Positions 24,900 to 33,525 of a DNA stretch of 64,000 nt are shown piece by piece (within the stretch, counting starts at the first letter, position 1; each line of letters starts with the position of its first letter). Location of the stretch: the NCBI GenBank assembly GCA_963710715.1, contig CAVQBL010000015.1, forward strand, positions 1 to 64,000, read 5' to 3'. Source of the stretch: CAVQBL01 sp963710715 (GTDB lineage: Bacteria > Pseudomonadota > Gammaproteobacteria > DSM-16500). The notes beneath the pieces were generated by a model. That model had not been told where the DNA came from, ran no database searches, and was given only the letters and a program-made list of their open reading frames with translations. The position numbers were made by a program, and so were the translations under genes.

Positions 24900-26041
24900 C
24901 TATCAGCGCAGAAAAAAAAGCTATGGATAAAAAAACAGGTGGCTTAGCCGGTATTGTTGTGGGTGATACAGCAATTTCCACTGTAGGCAAAGCCGGTTTG
25001 GGATTAACCTATCGTGGTTATGATATTCACGATCTCGCGAAATATGCACTATTTGAAGAAGTCGCATACCTGCTCATTTATGGCCAATTACCTAATCGGT
25101 CAGAATTACAAGCTTATCAAGAAAAACTCATGATGCTACGCGAATTGCCGAATGCACTAAAATCAGTATTAGAAAATATTCCAGCAAATGCAAATCCAAT
25201 GGATGTGTTACGCACTGGCTGTTCCATGCTGGGCACTCTAGAGCCTGAATCGAAACAATATACTCAAGAAGATATTGCCGATCGTTTACTGGCTTCTACT
25301 CCTGGCATGTTACTGTACTGGTATCATTTTCACAAAAATGGTCAACGCATTAAAACATCCAGTAGTGAAAAAACCATTGCAGGGCATTTTCTTTATTTGT
25401 TGCAAGGGAAAACACCGGATGAATTACATCAACAAGCAATGAATGTGTCATTAATCTTATATGCTGAACATGAATTTAATGCATCCACATTTGCCGCACG
25501 CGTTACTGCATCCACAGAAGCCGATTTTTATTCATGCATCGTCACAGGTATTGGCACATTACGTGGACCGCTGCATGGTGGCGCCAATGAAGCAGCCATG
25601 GACCTCATTCAAACATTTAAAACTCCTGATGAAGCCGAAGCAGGGATCAAAAAAATGCTCGCTGAAAAGCAAAAAATTATGGGCTTTGGTCATCGCGTGT
25701 ATAAAATTTCGGATCCACGTTCTGATATTATAAAAAAATATTCAGAAAAATTATCCAAACAGGCTAAAGATGGTTATTTCTTTCCTATTTCAGAACGCAT
25801 TGAAAAAGTCATGTGGAATGAGAAAAAATTATTTCCTAATGCTGACTTTTACAGTGCAACCATGTATCACTTTTGTGGTATTCCAACTCCTATGTTCACA
25901 CCCATTTTTGTTATGTCGCGTATATCAGGTTGGAGTGCGCATATTATTGAACAACGCAAAGATAATCGTCTCATTCGACCTGAAGCGAATTATACTGGAC
26001 CACAACCGTTACCTTATATTCCATTAGAAAAGCGAGGCTAA
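24896..26041 (+). CDS. prpC: 2-methylcitrate synthase
   Basis: A 381-residue citrate-synthase-family enzyme condensing propionyl-CoA and oxaloacetate. Motifs: [13 protein letters not shown] near the N-terminus, [13 protein letters not shown] and MGFGHRVYK with catalytic His residues, and [19 protein letters not shown] with the catalytic Asp region (NADFYSA). It overlaps prpB (ATGA) and ends one base before prpD. Confidence 0.94.
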   Translation: MTISAEKKAMDKKTGGLAGIVVGDTAISTVGKAGLGLTYRGYDIHDLAKYALFEEVAYLLIYGQLPNRSELQAYQEKLMMLRELPNALKSVLENIPANANPMDVLRTGCSMLGTLEPESKQYTQEDIADRLLASTPGMLLYWYHFHKNGQRIKTSSSEKTIAGHFLYLLQGKTPDELHQQAMNVSLILYAEHEFNASTFAARVTASTEADFYSCIVTGIGTLRGPLHGGANEAAMDLIQTFKTPDEAEAGIKKMLAEKQKIMGFGHRVYKISDPRSDIIKKYSEKLSKQAKDGYFFPISERIEKVMWNEKKLFPNADFYSATMYHFCGIPTPMFTPIFVMSRISGWSAHIIEQRKDNRLIRPEANYTGPQPLPYIPLEKRG

Positions 26042-26042
26042 A

Positions 26043-27491
26043 TTGGCTACTTCTACTGCTGCTGATATTAATATTCGTCCCGCGCCCGATAAAGAGCTTG
26101 TCACTCTAGCGGATTATGTGACTAATTATTCGTCTGCGAGCAAACTTGCATTATCGACGGCACGTTATTGTTTATTAGATGCATTAGGCTGCGCCATACT
26201 CGCATTACAATATCGTGAATGTACAAAATTACTGGGGCCAATCGTATCTGGAACTGTGGTGCCTAATGGTGCACGCGTGCCAGGAACCCAGTTTGTTTTA
26301 GATCCCATACTCGCTGCATTCAATATTGGTACTCTGGTTCGTTGGCTTGATTTTAATGATACTTGGCTTGCGGCTGAATGGGGACACCCTTCAGATAATC
26401 TCGGCGCCATTCTTGCTGTTGCAGATTATCTCAGCCGAAAAAATATTGCAGAGAAAAAAGCACCCTTGCATATGCATGATGTGTTAATTGCTATGATCAA
26501 AGCGTATGAAATTCAAGGTATTCTTGCTCTGGAAAATAGTTTCAATCGCATTGGGCTTGATCATGTAGTATTGGTGAAAGTCGCTTCTGCGGCTGTTGTC
26601 ACTCATATGTTAGGCGGTACACGTGACGATATTATTAAAGTTTTGTCACACACATGGGTTGATGGCCAAAGCTTGAGAACGTATCGTCATGCACCTAACA
26701 CAGGTTCACGCAAATCGTGGGCTGCAGGTGATGCAACGAGTCGTGCTGTACGCTTAGCATGGATGGTAATGCAAGGTGAAATGGGTTATCCCAGTGCATT
26801 AACTGCCAAAACGTGGGGATTTTATGATGTTACATTTCGCAATCAACATTTGCGCTTTCCTCGAGCTTTTGGTTCGTATGTCATGGAAAATATTTTATTT
26901 AAAATATCATTCCCAGCAGAATTTCACGCACAAACCGCTGTAGAATGTGCCATTTTATTGCACCCAAAAATTAAAGATCGTTTAGATAAAATTGAAAAAA
27001 TTGTTATCAACACACAAGAATCCGCTGTTCGCATTATTAGCAAAACAGGCCCACTCTATAATCCTGCTGATCGCGATCATTGCTTGCAATATATGGTAGC
27101 TGTAGGATTATTGTTTGGTGACTTGAAAGCAGATTATTACGAAAATAAATTTGCAGAAGATCCTCGTATCGATAAGTTGCGTGAAAAAATGAAAGTACAT
27201 GAAGATCCTCAGTTCAGCAAAGATTATCTCGATCCAGAAAAACGCTCTATCGCAAATGCAATACAGATTTATTTTACGGATGGCAGTCACACTGAAAAAG
27301 TTCAAGTCGAATATCCAATTGGCCACAAGCGTCGCCGTGAAGAAGGTATTCCCTTATTAATCAAAAAATTTGAAAATAATTTATCAAAACATTTTTCAAA
27401 ATCAGAAATTCAAAATAAAGTTTCATTGTTTCTTGATCAAGAAAAACTAGAGAAAATGCCAGTGAATGAATTTATAGAGTTGTTTATTTAA
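26043..27491 (+). CDS. prpD: 2-methylcitrate dehydratase
   Basis: A 482-residue MmgE/PrpD-family enzyme. Motifs: LDALGCAILALQY, VRWLDFNDTWLAAEWGHPSD, GTRDDIIKVLSHTWVDGQSL, and FPAEFHAQTAVECAI. It begins with TTG at 26043, one base after the prpC stop, with GCGAGG upstream. With prpB and prpC it forms the propionate-detoxifying cycle feeding pyruvate and succinate, useful when odd-chain fatty acids, sterol side chains or branched amino acids are the carbon source. No prpR regulator is adjacent. Confidence 0.94.
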   Translation: MATSTAADINIRPAPDKELVTLADYVTNYSSASKLALSTARYCLLDALGCAILALQYRECTKLLGPIVSGTVVPNGARVPGTQFVLDPILAAFNIGTLVRWLDFNDTWLAAEWGHPSDNLGAILAVADYLSRKNIAEKKAPLHMHDVLIAMIKAYEIQGILALENSFNRIGLDHVVLVKVASAAVVTHMLGGTRDDIIKVLSHTWVDGQSLRTYRHAPNTGSRKSWAAGDATSRAVRLAWMVMQGEMGYPSALTAKTWGFYDVTFRNQHLRFPRAFGSYVMENILFKISFPAEFHAQTAVECAILLHPKIKDRLDKIEKIVINTQESAVRIISKTGPLYNPADRDHCLQYMVAVGLLFGDLKADYYENKFAEDPRIDKLREKMKVHEDPQFSKDYLDPEKRSIANAIQIYFTDGSHTEKVQVEYPIGHKRRREEGIPLLIKKFENNLSKHFSKSEIQNKVSLFLDQEKLEKMPVNEFIELFI

Positions 27492-27500
27492 AACTAGGGC

Positions 27501-27540
27501 CTGTTTAGATTTCACTATGCCGAGTCAGAAATGTAAACAG
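27501..27540. repeat. hairpin after prpD
   Basis: CTGTTTAGATTTC (27501-27513) pairs with GAAATGTAAACAG (27528-27540), 12 of 13 positions, with a 14-base loop. It starts 10 bases after the prpD stop. No T-tract follows, so it is a palindromic repeat or an mRNA-stabilising end. Confidence 0.6.
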
Positions 27541-27546
27541 ACCCTA

Positions 27547-27600
27547 CCGTCATTCCCGCTCCTGCTATGCAGGAGCGGAATTGAACTAAGAGAATGACGG
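27547..27600. repeat. nested palindromic repeat with CCGTCATTC ends
   Basis: Outer arms CCGTCATTC / GAATGACGG (27547-27555 and 27592-27600) enclose a perfect 10-bp inner hairpin CCGCTCCTGC TAT GCAGGAGCGG (27556-27578). This is a typical REP-like mobile palindrome; the ends resemble the CGTCATTGCGAG family elsewhere in the window but the interior differs. Confidence 0.7.
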
Positions 27601-27607
27601 CTCTCTC

Positions 27608-27892
27608 TTACTCGCTAGTTTTCGGTGGTGGCGCCGTAGTGCCAGTTGAAGGCGTGGTGCCCAGTGGTGGCGTAACACCTGAATTCCTAAGCTTCTCCTT
27701 CGATTGATGTAAAGCCTGGCGATCTTTTAAAAATTGTTGCCTATCTTGCAACGTCGTTTGTCTATCTTGCCTTAATTTCGAAATATCTTGCCGAAGTTGA
27801 GCTTTACTTTGCCCTTCATCAGCAAATACCGTCGTCCCCATAGCGAAAATGCTTAGCATTACGCTACACATTAATATAATTTTCTTTGTCAT
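27608..27892 (-). CDS. small secreted coiled-coil protein with Pro/Thr tail
   Basis: A 94-residue protein. The ATG at 27892 has AGGAGG 8 bases upstream. A signal peptide (KKIILMCSVMLSIFAMGTTV, cut after FA) is followed by a charged helical stretch with repeated RQD/KDRQ units (LRQDISKLRQDRQTTLQDRQ) and a Pro/Thr/Gly tail. Periplasmic or surface structural role likely; no family recognised. Confidence 0.7.
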   Translation of the reverse strand: MTKKIILMCSVMLSIFAMGTTVFADEGQSKAQLRQDISKLRQDRQTTLQDRQQFLKDRQALHQSKEKLRNSGVTPPLGTTPSTGTTAPPPKTSE

Positions 27893-28011
27893 GACATGGT
27901 CCTCCTGATTAGTCACCCTATTAATTATAGTCAATATAATTATTATTGTATCAATATTGAACAATATTACCGGGGTGAGAAAAAATAACTTATTGAAATA
28001 AATCAGATTTT

Positions 28012-28623
28012 TTAAATAATAAAACCTTCTTCTTTCAGCGATTTTTCAACGGATTTATGCTTTTTCATTGCATTAAAATACTTTGTTAAACGCGGCCATT
28101 CTGTCATGTCTATTTTAACGTTAGGTAACCAAAAAAGCATAACAAACAAATAACTATCAGCAAGTGTAAACGCATCCCCCAATAAAAATTTATTATCTTT
28201 TATTTGCTGTTCGACATAGTTAAATTTATTTTTAAGCTGTGGGATAATTATTTGATCTTTTATTTCTTGACTCAAATTAGGATTAAATAAAGGCCCAAAT
28301 CCTTTATGCAACTCAGTACTGATAAAACTAAGCCATTCCAAAACACGGTAGCGTTTAAAATCACCCACGGGCGGCAATAATTGATCAGCTTTATTTACTT
28401 CAGCGAGATATTGTTGAATAGCCGTGTTTTCAGTCAGAACAGTATTTTTTTCTACAACTATTGCGGGAACAGCGCCTTTGGGATTAATTTTCCAATAATC
28501 AGCACCTGTTTCTGTTTGTTTCGTTTTAAGGTTTACTGATTCAAATTCACACTTTAATCCAATTTCGTTAATAGTAATTCTGACAGCAAGAGAACAAGCT
28601 CCCTTTGAGTAATATAATTTCAT
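28012..28623 (-). CDS. glutathione S-transferase (beta-class-like)
   Basis: A 203-residue protein with the thioredoxin-like N-terminal domain of bacterial GSTs: MKLYYSKGACSLAVRI with Cys10 typical of the beta class, NPKGAVPAIVV with the cis-Pro, and LTENTAIQQYLAE for glutathione binding. The C-terminal helical domain contains LGDAFTLADSYLFVMLFWL. It conjugates or reduces with glutathione in the cytosol. It lies 12 bases downstream of cvpA on the same strand, likely co-transcribed. Confidence 0.9.
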   Translation of the reverse strand: MKLYYSKGACSLAVRITINEIGLKCEFESVNLKTKQTETGADYWKINPKGAVPAIVVEKNTVLTENTAIQQYLAEVNKADQLLPPVGDFKRYRVLEWLSFISTELHKGFGPLFNPNLSQEIKDQIIIPQLKNKFNYVEQQIKDNKFLLGDAFTLADSYLFVMLFWLPNVKIDMTEWPRLTKYFNAMKKHKSVEKSLKEEGFII

Positions 28624-28635
28624 CCTTATTCCCCT

Positions 28636-29301
28636 CTACGGTGATTGTGTCCCACCACCTAAAGACTGCACAGTCGACTGGACTGGCTGGGTGACTGGCT
28701 GGGCTTGTTGTTCTACACCTGTTTCCACATTCGTAATCGTATTTGTCATTGAAGATTTAAGCTTTTGAATTTCAGGATAAGTGGCTTGCTGTAACCAATT
28801 TACTGCGGGTTGAAAAGTAGAAACAAAACGAGATTGCGTCCACCAAGGTTGCTCTTGAAGTGGCGTCAATTGCACCAGAAACATCAGCGCTAATATAATC
28901 AGAAGGCCCCGTAGTATGCCAAAGACACCACCAAATAAATGGTTTGTTATGCTCACTCCCTGACCTTCTATAACGCGTGTGATCACAAAATTAATCAATG
29001 ATCCCACAATCAAGGTAGCCACAAATAAAGAAATAAAGCTTAAGCCTAGGGAAAGCATTGAAATAGACTGGGTTGGGTTAACACCTGCTGTTGTTGTAGC
29101 ATTGTTTATCGCATCTTGAACTGTAGAAGAATTGGTAAATGCAGACGCTAATCGTGCAGAGAAAAGAATAGAAATAATAAATGCCGCGATCCAAGTAATG
29201 ACTGCAATAACTTCTTTAATGACACCGCGCGCTAAACCAGCCATGATAGAAAGTACAAATATGGCTAAAACAACATAATCGACCCAATTGAAGTTTGACA
29301 T
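28636..29301 (-). CDS. cvpA: CvpA family membrane protein
   Basis: A 221-residue protein with NFNWVDYVVLAIFVLSIMAG, the family's start motif, then further membrane segments (AVITWIAAFIISILFSARLA, LGLSFISLFVATLIVGSLIN) and VFGILRGLLIILALMF. The C-terminal 60 residues are soluble and Gln-rich, an extension beyond the usual 160-residue core. CvpA is needed for colicin V production and for envelope resistance in enterobacteria. The usual purF neighbour is absent. Confidence 0.88.
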   Translation of the reverse strand: MSNFNWVDYVVLAIFVLSIMAGLARGVIKEVIAVITWIAAFIISILFSARLASAFTNSSTVQDAINNATTTAGVNPTQSISMLSLGLSFISLFVATLIVGSLINFVITRVIEGQGVSITNHLFGGVFGILRGLLIILALMFLVQLTPLQEQPWWTQSRFVSTFQPAVNWLQQATYPEIQKLKSSMTNTITNVETGVEQQAQPVTQPVQSTVQSLGGGTQSP

Positions 29302-29395
29302 GATTCCCTACCGTTTAGTAATCCGTATATGCATTGTATGGTAGCATGTATTATAATGTTTTCGAACCCGTTTTTCAAATACTTACGGATATGCA

Positions 29396-31212
29396 ATGGA
29401 ACACGACTTACTACACTTAATTAAAGCTTGTAAAACTTTTGCATCATTGAGTGAGCATGATTGCAAAGCGCTGCTAGCCAAATTCAATCGAATACACCTT
29501 AAGGAAAATGAAATATTATTCCGCCAAGGTGATATATCGAATCAACTTTATCTTTTAGTCAGCGGAAAATTATCAGCAGCGTTACTCACAGCCACTAAAG
29601 AAGAAAAAGTAGTCGGCATTATTCATCCCGGTGAGACTGTTGGCGAACTGGGTGCAATATCAAATGAACCGCGCTCCCTCACCATTAAAGCGTCAGAAGA
29701 TTCGATATTACTTGAGTTATCCAGTGATGAATTCCAAAAACTCTGCCAACAGCATCCCGACATGATTTTTGAAGCCATCAATCCTTTAATTAATCGATCA
29801 CGCGACATTATCCAACGGCTTGCTGCCGAAGAAACTAGAAAAAACGTTGTCATCATTGCGGCAGATAAGAATAATTCTCTGGAATCTTTTTTTAATGATT
29901 TTCAAGCGCACATCAGTAACAAATCAGACATACTGTTGCTGTCAGATTATCATCCAGAAGATTATAAAAAATATGATACAGCAGCAGAGCTACAACATTT
30001 TATTAAAATGAGTGAAAAACATCACAAGCTTATTCTATATTTATTGCAATCATCCGATACATTGCTCGCTGAAACGAGTTTTAAAAATGCGGACGCGATT
30101 TACATCATTGCCTACGGGAACTCAAGCCCTTCTATTGACCCAGCTCTACTTGAAAAAATTACCCCTGTGCAAGTTGCACATAAAACAATAAAACTTGAAC
30201 TTATTTTATTACATCATGGAAATGATTATCTCTCATGCCCTACTTCGGAGTGGTTAAAAAAGCTAATTTTGCGCTGCATCATCATATTCGCATTCATCAA
30301 CACAAAGATTATGAAAGATTATTGCGTTTCCTATGTGGAGAAGCTATCGGAGTCGTCATGAGTGGCGGCGGTCAAAGAGTATGGGCACATATAGGTGCCT
30401 TGCGCGCAATAATAGAAGCAGGTATTCCAATTGACGCTGCTGGAGGAACCAGCGGTGGTGCTATCATGGCCGCATATTATGCTCTGCATGAAACTCCTGA
30501 AGACATTAACTCACAACTTCGTGCGCTAAGCGATGTAACACGTAAAGCAGTTTCTTGGACAAATCTCACCTGGCCAGCTATCTCATTATTTAATTCCAAA
30601 AATTACACATTACTACAAAAAACTATGTTTCATGAATTAAAAATTGAAAATCTTTTGATACCTTTCTTTTGCGTTTCTTGCAACTTAACACATAACACAG
30701 AAGCTATTCATCGTAGCGGTTATATCTGGGAAAAATTACGTGCCAGCACAGCCATCCCAGGGATTTTTCCACCCGTTATTTTCAATAATGAATTACATTT
30801 TGATGGTGGCTTATTAAATTACTTACCCGTCGATGTCATGAGAAAAATTGTTGGCAGCAAAGGGAAAGTCATTGCAATCGAACTCAATACTGAAAGATCA
30901 GAAGAAGATACGTATAATTTTCCACCGATCCTATCGTTAGCAGAGACACTTTTATCCAAGCTAGGACTCGGACGTAAAAAATATAAATTTCCACCTTTGT
31001 TTGATACCTTTTTAAAATCATTACTTGTAGGTTCTTCCGTAAAAATGAAGCAAAATAGTCTTGCAGCTGATTTATTAATTAACCCAGAGGTCACTCGATA
31101 CGGTATGCTAAACGTCACTCGATCTCAAGAAGATGAATTAGTTGAAGTAGGTTATCAAGCAGCAGTGGCGGCTATTCAGGTTTGGCTAAACAAACAGACC
31201 CTAAAATCATAG
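29396..31212 (+). CDS. cNMP-binding patatin-like phospholipase (NTE/RssA type), read through a -1 frameshift
   Basis: Two overlapping frames make one NTE-like protein of about 605 residues. The first (29396-30361) has a cyclic-nucleotide-binding domain (residues 1-130, GETVGELGAISNEPRSLTIK) and a middle region; it continues properly only if the ribosome moves to the -1 frame at AAAAAAG (30256-30262). The second frame then gives HHHIRIHQHKDYERLLRF and a patatin domain with SGGGQRVWAHIG, the nucleophile GGTSGG and the Asp motif DGGLLNYLP. In most relatives the oxyanion motif is GGGxRG; here it is GGGQRV. Patatins of this kind are lysophospholipases. The shift could be programmed, a mutation, or an indel error. 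Confidence 0.8.
30247..30262 (+). promoter_or_regulatory. candidate -1 ribosomal frameshift site
   Basis: Zero-frame codons TTA AAA AAG form A_AAA_AAG at 30256-30262, the same heptamer that drives the dnaX shift in E. coli. GGAG (30247-30250), an SD-like element, lies 5 bases upstream. A one-base slip places the ribosome exactly in the patatin frame (GCT AAT TTT GCG). Only a weak downstream stem (TGCG/CGCA) is visible. Confidence 0.4.
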
Positions 31213-31226
31213 ATAAAATATTAATC

Positions 31227-31955
31227 TTATAGCAGAATCTTATCCGGCACATCCGTAAACACTGCATCAACACCCCAACTAAATAATTCTTGCGCACGCT
31301 TAGGATCATTCACAGTGTAAACTAATACTAATCGCCCTGTGGATTTAATTTGTTTTACTTTTTCTTGGCTGACAATTTTCCCATCCACATTGACAGTAAT
31401 ACAATTTAATTCATCACACAATACCTTCCAATCCGGTAACCATTTATCCATTAAAAAACCCAGCAAACAGGTTGAAGAATGTTGTCTCAGAAAACGTAAA
31501 GCGGGTAATGAAAAACTTGAGATAAGCGGTCCTGGGATATCTGTCTTCCAATGTTGTTTAACTACACTTAATACTTTTTTAACGACTAATTCTTCTTGAC
31601 CTAATAATGGTTTAATTTCGATATTGGCTGCCATTTGATGTGTATGCAAAAACTCAATCGTTTCACTGAGGCTAGGAATTTTTTCCCCAGAAAAAATGGG
31701 ATTAAACCACGATCCTGCATCCAATTTTTTTAACGCCCGATAAGAATAGTCACGCACCTTACCAAAACCATTTGTTGTGCGCTCTAACTCTTCATCATGA
31801 ATCACAACCACTTCATGATCCGCCGTCAGCATAACATCAAACTCAATCCAACTTGCACCTAACTCTTTTGCTTTCAAAAAAGCCGCCAATGTATTTTCAG
31901 GTGCATATGCACTTGCACCGCGATGTGCAATTACCGTAGGTTCAATGGAAAGCAT
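31227..31955 (-). CDS. ugpQ: glycerophosphodiester phosphodiesterase
   Basis: A 242-residue GDPD-family enzyme that hydrolyses glycerophosphodiesters to glycerol-3-phosphate and an alcohol. Motifs: VIAHRGASAYAPENTLAAF with catalytic His, WIEFDVMLTADHEVVVIHD with metal-binding Glu/Asp and second His, NIEIKP and FTDVP near the end. No signal peptide, so cytosolic. It overlaps the 3' end of the SMR gene by 14 bases. Together with the adjacent patatin it could recycle phospholipid breakdown products. Confidence 0.93.
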   Translation of the reverse strand: MLSIEPTVIAHRGASAYAPENTLAAFLKAKELGASWIEFDVMLTADHEVVVIHDEELERTTNGFGKVRDYSYRALKKLDAGSWFNPIFSGEKIPSLSETIEFLHTHQMAANIEIKPLLGQEELVVKKVLSVVKQHWKTDIPGPLISSFSLPALRFLRQHSSTCLLGFLMDKWLPDWKVLCDELNCITVNVDGKIVSQEKVKQIKSTGRLVLVYTVNDPKRAQELFSWGVDAVFTDVPDKILL

Positions 31956-32283
31956 TAGTCAGATGAATCCCTATTACACCTAAAACAACTAATAAAAGCG
32001 AAATCACTTTTTTTACTGATATTGATTCGCCAAATATAAGAATTCCAATCATTGCAACCAGTATCGTCCCCACCCCAGACCAAATAGCATAGACAATACT
32101 AAAATCAATTCCACGAAGCGCTATCGTTAATCCGACAAAACAAATCAAGTAAAATATAATTAAACAAACGGCGGGTTTCCACTTACGCAATCCTTCGGAC
32201 AATTTCATTGAGACTGTCCCCAGCACTCCAAAAATGATCGCGATTAACAAAAATAACCAGCTACTATTATTAAAAACTGTCAT
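31942..32283 (-). CDS. SMR-family small multidrug transporter, subunit 2
   Basis: A 113-residue four-helix membrane protein. FLLIAIIFGVLGTVSMKLSE carries a Gly-Thr where most members have the membrane Glu-Val (EVAGT), followed by VYAIWSGVGTILVAMIGIL, the SMR signature. The missing first-helix Glu is typical of one half of a paired SMR. The ATG at 32283 lies 2 bases after the stop of the other subunit with AGGGTG upstream. Confidence 0.85.
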   Translation of the reverse strand: MTVFNNSSWLFLLIAIIFGVLGTVSMKLSEGLRKWKPAVCLIIFYLICFVGLTIALRGIDFSIVYAIWSGVGTILVAMIGILIFGESISVKKVISLLLVVLGVIGIHLTNAFH

Positions 32284-32285
32284 AA

Positions 32286-32612
32286 TCACCCTAACTTTAA
32301 GCCCACTACACCCATAATAATTAATCCCAATGAGCACGCTTTAATGATTGTCATGGGTTCATGAAAAAAAATCACGCCCATAATTGCAATTAATAATGTT
32401 CCCAAACCTGACCACACCGCATAAGCCAAACTGACCTCAAGCCGCTTCAATGTCAATGCTAAAAATACAAACGACAAAGCATAAAAAACAAAAATAAGAA
32501 TCGATGGCCCAATATGGGTAAAACCATCAGAAAGTTTCATGGATGTTGTTCCAGCAACTTCAAGCAAAATTGCCAATAATAAGAAAAATCCAGCAGTCAT
32601 TGTATAAGCCAT
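32286..32612 (-). CDS. SMR-family small multidrug transporter, subunit 1
   Basis: A 108-residue four-helix protein with the canonical first-helix LLLAILLEVAGTTSMKLSDG, including the coupling Glu, and LAYAVWSGLGTLLIAIMGVI. The start is uncertain: ATGs at 32642, 32621, 32612 and 32600 are all in frame; I chose 32612 for length and a GAGAGA stretch upstream. Immediately followed by the Glu-less subunit, so a heterodimeric exporter (EbrAB/YkkCD style) is likely. Confidence 0.87.
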   Translation of the reverse strand: MAYTMTAGFFLLLAILLEVAGTTSMKLSDGFTHIGPSILIFVFYALSFVFLALTLKRLEVSLAYAVWSGLGTLLIAIMGVIFFHEPMTIIKACSLGLIIMGVVGLKLG

Positions 32613-32654
32613 GTCTCTCATTTTAAGGAATGTCACTGGCATGTCGAGTAGATC

Positions 32655-33365
32655 CTAGCCATGCAACATTTTAGTAACGGTTTGATCTGGAGCTGAAGCA
32701 AAAATTGCCGTGGCAGATAATACGATCTTATCCCCTACTGCTAATCCTCCAGGACCTCTTGCCATTTTCACCTGTGCAAACATCATATTTTGAGCAACAG
32801 GCAAAGGTAAAACTACACCTATAAAATTAATTTCATGTAAATAATATTTTTGATCAGGATAAAGTTTATTTAATCGTGCTAATTCATCTTTTGCTTGCTG
32901 ATAGATATCGTTACGTAATGCTGTATTTGCAGCGCGTAATTCTTCCGCGCTGGGAGTAAACTGAATATCATCTATTGTTAAGGTTTCACCGGGTTCACTG
33001 ATTGCTTTTGCTTTGTCACGTAAATTGGGTAATGCAGAAGAAGGGAGTCTGGCTTGGGCAGCAATTTGTAAGCGTTCAAGGCCAGATTTATCCAGACTAC
33101 GATCAAATGAAGTGATGTGCCACTCACCTTCACTCGATAATTTACTCAGTTTTTGCAATACTTGATCTTGTATTTTTTCTAATGCACTATCACTCACGGT
33201 TGCATTAACGCCAACAGTGACTAAGGCTGTTTTAGTGGATACCCATTGTTCAGCGCTTAGCGGCAAGGTTATTTTATTTAATAAATTCCCTAAGCCAGCA
33301 TCTGCCCAAACGGGGGCTACAAAGAGTAGACTTAATAATCCTATATATAGGTATAGTTTGCGCAT
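32655..33365 (-). CDS. periplasmic hypothetical protein
   Basis: A 236-residue protein with a signal peptide (KLYLYIGLLSLLFVAPVWA, cut before DAGLG). The mature protein alternates strands and helices, with VSTKTALVTVGVNATVSDSA followed by a helix, a pattern that recalls SIMPL/DUF541 periplasmic domains, but the match is weak. It ends 12 bases before the SMR pair and may share its transcript. Confidence 0.65.
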   Translation of the reverse strand: MRKLYLYIGLLSLLFVAPVWADAGLGNLLNKITLPLSAEQWVSTKTALVTVGVNATVSDSALEKIQDQVLQKLSKLSSEGEWHITSFDRSLDKSGLERLQIAAQARLPSSALPNLRDKAKAISEPGETLTIDDIQFTPSAEELRAANTALRNDIYQQAKDELARLNKLYPDQKYYLHEINFIGVVLPLPVAQNMMFAQVKMARGPGGLAVGDKIVLSATAIFASAPDQTVTKMLHG

Positions 33366-33391
33366 TTATTGCTCCTTGTATATATAAAGTA

Positions 33392-33473
33392 GTAGGGTGG
33401 ATTAGACGCGCTGTTTGCGTCGTAATCCACCATTTTCGGTGGATTACGGCAAAAAGCGCCTAATCCACCCTAC
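33392..33473. repeat. 82-bp palindromic repeat (GTAGGGTGGATTAG family)
   Basis: Outer arms GTAGGGTGGATTAG / CTAATCCACCCTAC (33392-33405 and 33460-33473) and inner arms GTAATCCACC / GGTGGATTAC form a nearly perfect nested hairpin. Similar GTAGGGTGGATTAG palindromes are dispersed in many proteobacterial genomes. It fills the divergent gap between the periplasmic protein gene and mfd. Confidence 0.85.
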
Positions 33474-33525
33474 AATAATATTTATGCTAGAATAACCCAA
33501 CTTTTAAATATTGTATTGAAAGTAC

